A stretch of 5,188 nt of DNA, from assembly GCA_003523545.1 (NCBI GenBank), contig DQAM01000221.1, positions 1 through 5,188 of the forward strand, in the 5' to 3' direction. The translations under genes and the position numbers were made by a program. Under the pieces are notes generated by a model. That model was not told the origin of the DNA. It ran no database searches and saw only the letters and a program-made list of their open reading frames with translations. This DNA is from Dysgonomonas sp. (lineage in GTDB: Bacteria > Bacteroidota > Bacteroidia > Bacteroidales > Dysgonomonadaceae). Below are positions 1 through 5,188 of this stretch, one piece after another. Numbering within the stretch: position 1 is the first letter of the stretch; every line of letters begins with the position of its first letter.

Positions 1-203
1 TCAATATGGTAAAACATATGCTGGGAGATAGATACCAGGACAAGTATACGATTAAATACATTTATACATCTTCCGGATTCAAACACCAGTCGACGTTCAA
101 TAAGGTGTTCAAGTTGATTGAAGGCATAACACCTTCGGAATATATAAAGAAAGTAAATACTCAAAATCAGGATACAGCTGACATAGAACCACAACCTGAA
201 TAA
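1..203 (+). CDS. AraC-family transcriptional regulator, C-terminal fragment (5' end outside window)
   Basis: This is the 3' end of a gene that begins upstream of the window; the open frame runs from base 3 to the TAA at 201-203. The visible 66 residues hold the second helix-turn-helix of an AraC/XylS DNA-binding domain. The diagnostic pattern is SSGF (bases 69-80), then a serine and phenylalanine in STFNKVFK, then GITPSEY (bases 123-143), matching the family's GF-x-S-x-F-x-x-x-F-K-x-x-x-G-x-T-P-x-x-Y signature. A short polar tail rich in Q, D, E and P follows and is probably disordered. The ATG at 6 is internal to the domain and not a real start. The N-terminal sensor or dimerisation part is not visible, so the signal and targets cannot be named. 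No clear terminator follows. The family call is firm; the function within the family is unknown. Confidence 0.88.
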   Translation, partial: NMVKHMLGDRYQDKYTIKYIYTSSGFKHQSTFNKVFKLIEGITPSEYIKKVNTQNQDTADIEPQPE

Positions 204-297
204 ACTGACGCAGCATTATTCCCCATATTGTTTATCAACCCATACATTTTAAAGATGAATAATTAATCCTTCATAATTTTATGACGGTAATTTCATT

Positions 298-305
298 TAT
301 ATTTG
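298..305 (+). promoter_or_regulatory. Candidate Bacteroidota -7 promoter box for the FAD-dependent oxidoreductase gene
   Basis: TATATTTG matches the Bacteroides sigma-70 -7 consensus TAnnTTTG exactly. A T-rich stretch (TTTT, 277-280) lies 17 nt upstream where a -33 TTTG box would be expected, but the match is weak. Initiation about 7 nt past the box would give a leader of roughly 20 nt before the ATG at 333. In AT-rich DNA an 8-mer with two free positions can occur by chance, but position and orientation are right. Confidence 0.5.
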
Positions 306-332
306 TCTTTCAAATAATTTTTCACTGCAAAT

Positions 333-1889
333 ATGCAACTAGAAACAGATCTGCGTCTTAATCCCAAAGATGCTTCCGACCCGGAGAAAGTAAAATCAGC
401 GGCAGCATCTAAAGTCTCGGCTGCCATAAATGACATTCGTTCTTTCCGTGTGATACGGCGTTCTATCGATGCGCGTCAACGAAATATACTTATCAACCTT
501 CGCGTCCGTCTTTATATTAATGAGCAGGAGCCGGAAAATACCTTTGAATCAATATATTATCCGAACGTAAAAGATGCTCCTCATGCTGTCATTGTAGGAG
601 CAGGACCGGCCGGTATATTTGCAGCGCTGCGGCTGATAGAGCTAGGCATTAAACCAATAGTAATCGAGAGGGGAAAAACAGTAAGGGAACGAAAAACAGA
701 CCTGGCAAAAATAAGCCGGGAACATACGGTCGATAACGATTCCAATTATTGTTTTGGTGAAGGAGGAGCCGGAACATACTCGGACGGGAAACTATATACA
801 AGAAGTAAAAAGAGAGGTAACATTGAAAAAATACTGAATGTATTGTGCCAACATGGAGCCGGAGCAGATATACTGGTAGACGCACATCCCCATATCGGGA
901 CAGATAAACTGCCTGCCATTATAGAGCAAATGCGGGAACAGATTATTGCATCGGGAGGTGAGGTGTATTTCGAAACACGTATGGAATCCCTCCTCATTGA
1001 AGATAAAAAAGTGAAAGGAATCAGGGCACACAACGGTAAGACATTTTATGGCCATGTAATACTAGCAACCGGGCACTCCGCAAGAGATGTGTATTATATG
1101 CTCAATGAACAAGATGTTAAACTCGAACCCAAAAGCCTGGCTATAGGTGTCCGTGTAGAACACCCTTCACTTCTGATAGACCAGATACAGTATCATTCGC
1201 CTGAAGGCAGGGGTGAATATCTGCCTGCTGCCGAATATAGTTTTGTTACACAGGCGGGCGGAAGAGGGGTATACTCTTTCTGTATGTGCCCGGGGGGAAT
1301 AGTAGTTCCGGCAGCCAGCGGATCCAAACAGCTAGTTGTGAACGGAATGTCACCTTCTAACCGGGGTTCGAAATGGTCTAATTCGGGCGTAGTAGTGGAA
1401 GTCCATCCCGAAGATTTCCCTGAATATAAGGAATACGGAGAAATGGCTCTTCTCAAGCTTCAGGAAGATATCGAAGAAAAAGCATGGCACGAAGGCGGGA
1501 AGAAACAGACAGCGCCTGCACAAAGATTATATGATTTTATCAACAAAAGAAAAAGTAACACTTTACCTCTGACATCCTATGCACCCGGAATCGTATCGTC
1601 GCCGCTTCACGAGTGGATGCCGGCGTTCATAACAGAAAGGCTGCGTGAGGGACTGCAAAAAATCGGAAAAAACCTGAAAGGTTATCTTACGAACGATGCG
1701 ATAATGCTGGCTGTGGAAAGCCGTACATCATCACCTGTACGCATTGTAAGGGATAAAGAGACATATGAGCATATCGAAATAAAAGGGCTATTCCCTTGCG
1801 GAGAAGGAGCAGGCTATGCAGGAGGTATTGTATCTGCAGCCATGGATGGTGAGAAATGTGCAGAAGCTTTAGCAAGAATACTGCTTTAA
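333..1889 (+). CDS. NAD(P)/FAD-dependent oxidoreductase, COG2509 type
   Basis: A 518-residue predicted cytosolic flavoprotein with no signal peptide or membrane segment. Residues 1-80 form a basic N-terminal region that precedes the Rossmann fold. The FAD-binding motif VGAGPAG is at 88-94, with the β2 acidic residue E112 in VIERG that would contact the FAD ribose. GEGGAGTYSDGKL (142-154) and ATGHSARD (245-252) are further nucleotide-binding signatures. A CMC cysteine pair sits in SFCMCPGG (315-322). The C-terminal block has VESRTSSPVR (461-470) and CGEGAGYAGG (489-498), the second FAD-contact motif of this superfamily. The architecture matches the uncharacterised 'NAD(FAD)-utilizing dehydrogenase' group COG2509; the substrate is not known and cannot be read from sequence. 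The ATG at 333 fits the family N-terminus and lies just downstream of a -7 box; there is no Shine-Dalgarno, which is usual in this phylum. The gene appears monocistronic, converging on a lipoprotein gene. The family call is strong; the reaction is unknown. Confidence 0.93.
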   Translation: MQLETDLRLNPKDASDPEKVKSAAASKVSAAINDIRSFRVIRRSIDARQRNILINLRVRLYINEQEPENTFESIYYPNVKDAPHAVIVGAGPAGIFAALRLIELGIKPIVIERGKTVRERKTDLAKISREHTVDNDSNYCFGEGGAGTYSDGKLYTRSKKRGNIEKILNVLCQHGAGADILVDAHPHIGTDKLPAIIEQMREQIIASGGEVYFETRMESLLIEDKKVKGIRAHNGKTFYGHVILATGHSARDVYYMLNEQDVKLEPKSLAIGVRVEHPSLLIDQIQYHSPEGRGEYLPAAEYSFVTQAGGRGVYSFCMCPGGIVVPAASGSKQLVVNGMSPSNRGSKWSNSGVVVEVHPEDFPEYKEYGEMALLKLQEDIEEKAWHEGGKKQTAPAQRLYDFINKRKSNTLPLTSYAPGIVSSPLHEWMPAFITERLREGLQKIGKNLKGYLTNDAIMLAVESRTSSPVRIVRDKETYEHIEIKGLFPCGEGAGYAGGIVSAAMDGEKCAEALARILL

Positions 1890-1910
1890 CCTGCGGTTGT
1901 AATAATTTAA

Positions 1911-1941
1911 TTCCCCCTCTCCCATACCGGGAAAGGAGGAA
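1911..1941. terminator. Imperfect hairpin between convergent genes, possible bidirectional terminator
   Basis: Bases 1911-1923 pair with 1929-1941 around a 5-nt loop (ATACC). Eleven of the 13 positions are Watson-Crick pairs; the mismatches are C/A at 1915/1937 and 1919/1933. It starts 22 nt after the oxidoreductase stop codon and lies 27 nt beyond the lipoprotein stop on the other strand, where a terminator would serve both genes. No strong T-run follows on the + strand, and on the - strand only an A/T-rich AATTAAATT follows. It is therefore not a textbook intrinsic terminator. Confidence 0.45.
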
Positions 1942-1967
1942 CCAATCAATTTACCAATATATAGTAT

Positions 1968-2552
1968 TCAATAATCAAAAGCCAATAATTTACCTTCGAG
2001 GTCATATCGGAAGTTAAAAGAAGTACCTCCATTATGAGGTTTCATTCTGATAAAAACCGTAGTTTCAGATACATCCGCATTGTCGGGAGTTTTAAGCAAA
2101 ACCCTATCTAATACAACTTTCTCTATATTTTTCTCTTCTTCGATCTTTCTTGCTGAATTATCAATGAGCTGGCCTATTTTTTTCAGATCGAATTTTTCGC
2201 CCAACTGGTACATGTAACTTGTTGCATTATCACCTTCGGGAATCTTGAGCGTGATGTTGGTGGTATTATTCCAACTAGTATGCGGATTGTAAATCCATTC
2301 CTGCATCTTCATCGACTGAGGGTCTTTCGTTACGGTGAGATGAAGACTTATTCCGGTACCGGATTCGGCTGTGGGAGAATTTATAATGCTTATATCCGTA
2401 TAGTAAGCATCAGCTCCAAATCTCTTTTGCAGATCATTTTGGATCATTTCAAATCCGGAAACATCTTGAGTATATTTTGGTTCTGAGTTACAAGATATGA
2501 AAAAAAACAGGCTTAAAATAAAGCCTGTTAAGCAAATTAATTCTCTCTTCAT
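1968..2552 (-). CDS. Putative lipoprotein of unknown function
   Basis: A 194-residue protein with a lipoprotein signal peptide: basic start (MKRE), hydrophobic core at residues 5-19, and lipobox F-I-S-C with the lipidated cysteine at 21. The mature part starts NSEPK, with only one early acidic residue, so a surface-export signal of the Bacteroidota type is not evident; an outer- or inner-membrane periplasmic location is likely. The mature domain (about 170 residues) looks mixed alpha/beta: alternating hydrophobic strands near 75-90 and 105-115, a charged helical stretch near 120-145 (KIEEEKNIEK), and a C-terminal strand pair ending FNFRYDLEGKLLAFDY. I do not recognise the family and assign no function. 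The ATG at 2552 is chosen because it gives a complete signal peptide and lies about 28 nt from a -7 box. It reads in the same direction as rarA but is separated from it by 165 nt with its own promoter candidate, so it is probably a separate transcript. Confidence 0.85.
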   Translation of the reverse strand: MKRELICLTGFILSLFFFISCNSEPKYTQDVSGFEMIQNDLQKRFGADAYYTDISIINSPTAESGTGISLHLTVTKDPQSMKMQEWIYNPHTSWNNTTNITLKIPEGDNATSYMYQLGEKFDLKKIGQLIDNSARKIEEEKNIEKVVLDRVLLKTPDNADVSETTVFIRMKPHNGGTSFNFRYDLEGKLLAFDY

Positions 2553-2580
2553 TATCTATTCGTTGTATAATTGACACTAA

Positions 2581-2588
2581 CAAATTTA
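2581..2588 (-). promoter_or_regulatory. Candidate Bacteroidota -7 promoter box for the lipoprotein gene
   Basis: On the - strand this reads TAAATTTG, an exact match to TAnnTTTG. It lies 28 nt upstream of the lipoprotein ATG, implying a leader of about 20 nt, nearly the same geometry as the box before the oxidoreductase gene. No convincing -33 TTTG is seen at the usual distance; the nearest is a TTTT about 15 nt upstream. It is the best evidence that the lipoprotein gene is not simply a tail of the rarA transcript. Confidence 0.45.
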
Positions 2589-2717
2589 GAAATAGAATCT
2601 GAGAAAACCGATTTAGCTTAGCATCTAATATACCAATCATGCCTTTTATTATACATTGCCCATTTTGGAGAATATTTCATCTGTTAATAAGCACAGAATA
2701 TCTAAGGATATACTACT

Positions 2718-3995
2718 TTACTTATATCTTTTTTTCCATAATTTCCGCAGACTTTCCAAAATACGGGCCTCTGCCGGATTATCTTGAGGTTCCCAGAACC
2801 TCTGATCGAGAATCTCTTTCGGCAGATAATCCTGCTCTACAAAATTACCTTCGAAACTATGTGCATATTTGTACTCTTTGCCATAATCGAGTTCTTTCAT
2901 CAACTTAGTAGGAGCATTACGCAGATGAAGAGGCACAGGAAGATTTCCTGTCTTTTCCACTAGTGCCAAAGCTTTATCAATAGCCTCATAACCCGAATTA
3001 CTCTTAGGGGATGTTGCCAAATAGATCGTTGTCTCCGACAGGATGATGCGTCCTTCGGGCCAGCCTATCTTCTGGAGGGCATCGAAACAGGCATTTGCCA
3101 GTAAAAGCGCATTAGGATTGGCAAGACCGATATCTTCGGCGGCAGAAATCAGCAGACGGCGCGCAATAAATTTAGGGTCTTCACCGCCTGCGACCATCCG
3201 GGCCAGCCAGTAAATAGCCGCATCAGGATCACTTCCGCGTATCGACTTGATGAACGCCGAAATAATATCGTAATGCATCTCTCCGCCTTTATCATAGGCT
3301 GCCGGATTTTCCTGGAGACGTTCTGTCACTACCTCATCTGTTATTACAATCCTATCGCTCTCATCTGCCGAGATCACAAGGTCAAGGATATTGAGAAGCT
3401 TACGGGCATCCCCACCCGAGAAACGAAGCAGAGCATCGGTTTCTTTAACCTCTATATTTTTATCTTTAAGGATAATATCTTCACTCAGAGCACGGTTTAT
3501 CAGGGTAAGCAAATCCTCCTTATCCAAAGATTTTAACACATATACCTGACAGCGCGATAATAATGGACGAATCACCTCGAAAGAAGGGTTTTCCGTAGTA
3601 GCCCCTATCAATGTTATCACCCCGGTTTCTACGGCACCCAATAGAGAGTCCTGCTGAGATTTACTGAAACGGTGAATTTCATCGATGAAAAGTATGGGTG
3701 TACGTGTATCGAACATCGTACCGGCACTTCTTTTTGCCGTTTCTATTACTTCCCGCACATCTTTTACACCCGAGTTGATAGCACTGAGTGTATAAAAAGG
3801 CGTATCGAGCGTGTTAGCGATAATCTGCGCCAGCGTGGTCTTACCCACTCCGGGAGGCCCCCACAATAAAAACGAAGGCACCCGCCCCGAATCGATCATT
3901 TTGCGCAATACAGCACCTTCTCCGACCAAATGCTTCTGACCGATATATTCATCCAATGATTTGGGACGCATACGTTCTGCTAACGGCTGATTCAT
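2718..3995 (-). CDS. rarA: Replication-associated recombination protein A (RarA/MgsA), AAA+ ATPase
   Basis: A complete 425-residue RarA/MgsA/WRNIP1-family ATPase of normal family length (about 420-450). This family, related to clamp-loader and RuvB-like AAA+ proteins, forms tetramers and acts at stalled or gapped replication forks with SSB; it is cytosolic and nucleoid-associated. Visible motifs are Walker A GPPGVGKT (46-53), Walker B ILFIDEIHRF (101-110, D105 and E106), sensor 1 region GATTENPSF (131-139), an arginine-finger candidate R148 in LLSRC, and sensor 2 SGGDARKLLN (193-202, R198). The C-terminal helical tetramerisation region is intact, including AAEDIGLANP (285-294), HLRNAPTKLMKELDYG (357-372) and NFVEQDYLP (384-392). 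All catalytic residues are present. The start follows the stop of the upstream TPR-like gene by 12 nt with no Shine-Dalgarno, so it is probably co-transcribed. An out-of-frame ATG-TTA-TGA (3992-4000) ends on the rarA start codon. No clear terminator is seen after the stop. Confidence 0.97.
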   Translation of the reverse strand: MNQPLAERMRPKSLDEYIGQKHLVGEGAVLRKMIDSGRVPSFLLWGPPGVGKTTLAQIIANTLDTPFYTLSAINSGVKDVREVIETAKRSAGTMFDTRTPILFIDEIHRFSKSQQDSLLGAVETGVITLIGATTENPSFEVIRPLLSRCQVYVLKSLDKEDLLTLINRALSEDIILKDKNIEVKETDALLRFSGGDARKLLNILDLVISADESDRIVITDEVVTERLQENPAAYDKGGEMHYDIISAFIKSIRGSDPDAAIYWLARMVAGGEDPKFIARRLLISAAEDIGLANPNALLLANACFDALQKIGWPEGRIILSETTIYLATSPKSNSGYEAIDKALALVEKTGNLPVPLHLRNAPTKLMKELDYGKEYKYAHSFEGNFVEQDYLPKEILDQRFWEPQDNPAEARILESLRKLWKKRYK

Positions 3996-4007
3996 AACAT
4001 GTAGTTT

Positions 4008-5078
4008 TTAAATGAGTTGTTGTAATTGTTCATTCAATTGCTCCGAAAAGTGTTTATTCTTATTTCTTTCATCGAAGCGCTGCGCCAGGTCGGCTGCGGT
4101 TTGCAGATAATATTGGTACACATCGTCCAGATTATACAATTTATCTTCTTTAAAATAAGGCTGGTGAACGCTTATAAAATCCATATTACGGGTACCTCCG
4201 TCTTTCAACAATGGTAAAACGGACAAAGCAAAATCGAAACGTATGGAATCTTCCGCGCCTATCTCCCAGTTTACAAACTGCTCAAAATATACCCAGGCCC
4301 GGTCTTTCCTGTGCCTGGCCATATAATACATCATCAGGGATAGTTCATATAATTGGAAAGGATATTTCTTCATTCCGGAAAATTCTTTATCCATCTCGTC
4401 AAAATATGCTTCGATCTGCGGATCATAAGTTTTACCTCCCAGGTAATATATAAGCCCGCTGTATACATGAATAATATTCATTCCATGCTCTGAGCGGTAA
4501 GTTACAAATTCAGTTATATTTTTGAGGGCATTTTCGAAATCGCCTTCCAACATTTCGACATAAATAGTAGTTATCAAATCCGCTGCCCACGAAGACATAT
4601 TGTCGGTAGGCTCCATATCCCGCAGATCGAGATACTCACGAGCCAGCATTTTTTCTCCTTTAAAAAGAGATTGGTTTATCCGTATATTGAAGTACTCACG
4701 GCTGGTGAAATTATTGCGCAGAAGCCTCTGCCTGAAATCGTCCAGAATATTATCAATCTGCTGTAACGAAACATCCAGATTGTTGAATATCACCCCTGCA
4801 AGCCATTTATATTCATACAGAATATCTAATTCAGAAAACATATCCGGATGATTGTCATGGGCATCCAGTATCCACGCGAAAGCGGGTATGCTTTCCCGCG
4901 AATGATTGGTATATTGCTCTGCACGTATCAAATCCATGCGCAACTCGTACGCCCATTCGACATCCCTGTTGGCATCGGCAAGCTTTATCGCTTCTTTGAA
5001 AACAGCTATGCGGTCGTCCGGATTAGTAAGCTTATCCGTTTCGAGCAGTAACTTTTGTATTTCGAGATTATAGTTCAC
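4008..5078 (-). CDS. TPR-like helical-repeat protein of unknown function, GTG start
   Basis: A complete 356-residue, acidic, almost entirely helical protein with no signal peptide or membrane segment, so probably cytosolic. The sequence reads as repeated antiparallel helix pairs of tetratricopeptide type, most clearly ITTIYVEMLEGDFENALK (169-186) and the C-terminal helix YYLQTAADLAQRFDERN (323-339). No enzymatic motif is seen; such proteins usually act as protein-binding scaffolds. The start is a GTG whose last two bases and the next A form the TGA stop of the preceding gene (GTGA overlap), which strongly suggests translational coupling. The next in-frame methionine is residue 48, too far in, so GTG is preferred. 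The C-terminus resembles that of the preceding gene, making the two tandem paralogues. rarA follows after 12 nt. The function is unknown; the TPR label is judged by eye and the individual repeats are degenerate. Confidence 0.85.
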   Translation of the reverse strand: MNYNLEIQKLLLETDKLTNPDDRIAVFKEAIKLADANRDVEWAYELRMDLIRAEQYTNHSRESIPAFAWILDAHDNHPDMFSELDILYEYKWLAGVIFNNLDVSLQQIDNILDDFRQRLLRNNFTSREYFNIRINQSLFKGEKMLAREYLDLRDMEPTDNMSSWAADLITTIYVEMLEGDFENALKNITEFVTYRSEHGMNIIHVYSGLIYYLGGKTYDPQIEAYFDEMDKEFSGMKKYPFQLYELSLMMYYMARHRKDRAWVYFEQFVNWEIGAEDSIRFDFALSVLPLLKDGGTRNMDFISVHQPYFKEDKLYNLDDVYQYYLQTAADLAQRFDERNKNKHFSEQLNEQLQQLI

Positions 5079-5188
5079 TTTATATATTCCAATACTTTAT
5101 CTACAGTTTCTTTAAAATCAGTTGTATTGTTTCTAACATCGAAACGATGTGCCAGGTTTAAAGCCAGGCCTTTATAATAGTTCAAAAA
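5075..5188 (-). CDS. Tandem paralogue of the TPR-like protein, C-terminal fragment (5' end outside window)
   Basis: An open frame enters from the right edge on the - strand and ends at TGA (5075-5077), giving 37 residues. Its end aligns without gaps to the C-terminus of the following 356-aa protein: YYKGLALNLAHRFDVRN here against YYLQTAADLAQRFDERN there. About 13 of 34 aligned positions are identical, including YY, LA, RFD, RN and a later F. That match, and the 4-nt stop/start overlap with the next gene, show it is a real coding end and not a chance frame. It is therefore the upstream member of a tandem pair in the same operon. Its full length and N-terminus cannot be seen. Confidence 0.8.
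   Translation of the reverse strand, partial: FLNYYKGLALNLAHRFDVRNNTTDFKETVDKVLEYIK

Noticed and set aside
250..281. Weak AT-rich inverted repeat (ATGAA 255-259 with TTCAT 270-274, flanked by TAAA and TTTA) after the AraC-family gene
   Set aside because: The 5-bp stem with a 10-nt loop and bulges is common by chance in AT-rich spacers, so it is not called as a terminator.
649..1055. Three antisense open frames of 78-95 codons inside the FAD oxidoreductase gene
   Set aside because: They lie wholly opposite a well-supported conserved gene, have unnatural compositions rich in serine, cysteine and phenylalanine, and show no recognisable motif or start context.
2589..2717. Search for a rarA terminator or small gene in the spacer before the lipoprotein gene
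   Set aside because: Only short AT-rich stems (CTGT/ACAG, TATC/GATA) and no T-run were found. No open frame there has a plausible start and composition.
2639..2908. 89-codon + strand open frame crossing the end of rarA
   Set aside because: Most of it is antisense to the conserved RarA C-terminus. The first part is AT-rich intergenic DNA that yields hydrophobic residues by composition.
3992..4000. Out-of-frame ATG-TTA-TGA mini-frame whose stop overlaps the rarA start codon
   Set aside because: A two-codon frame with no Shine-Dalgarno is easily produced by chance. It could affect rarA initiation, but nothing else supports it.
4026..5051. Several + strand open frames of 63-83 codons opposite the TPR-like gene
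   Set aside because: They are shadows of the - strand gene, which has convincing helical-repeat composition and a paralogous C-terminus.

Overview
This window looks like ordinary chromosome from a member of the Bacteroidota, probably the order Bacteroidales. The evidence is AT-rich DNA, starts without clear Shine-Dalgarno sequences, two exact matches to the Bacteroides-type -7 promoter box (TAnnTTTG), a Bacteroidota-style lipoprotein, and a COG2509-type FAD protein. A Dysgonomonas- or Parabacteroides-like host is plausible, but this is inference from sequence style and not a demonstrated identity.

Left part, + strand. The window opens inside the 3' end of an AraC-family regulator, of which only the last helix-turn-helix survives (1-203). 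A 129-nt spacer follows, carrying a good promoter candidate. Next is a complete 518-aa FAD/NAD(P)-dependent oxidoreductase of the COG2509 type (333-1889). An imperfect hairpin (1911-1941) lies in the short convergent gap after it.

Right part, - strand. Reading leftwards from the right edge, there is the C-terminal end of a helical-repeat (TPR-like) protein (5075-5188), then a complete 356-aa protein (4008-5078), then rarA/mgsA (2718-3995), then a separately promoted lipoprotein of unknown function (1968-2552). The first two overlap by 4 nt (GTGA), and their C-termini are recognisably similar, so they are tandem paralogues. rarA follows 12 nt after the second one. These three are therefore very likely one transcription unit, whose promoter lies beyond the right edge.

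Functionally, RarA is a conserved AAA+ ATPase acting at stalled replication forks. The FAD protein is a conserved oxidoreductase without an assigned substrate. The lipoprotein and the TPR-like pair are uncharacterised. I see no RNA genes, mobile elements, CRISPR arrays or phage genes. The least explained part is the tandem TPR-like pair coupled to rarA; nothing in the window proves a new system.
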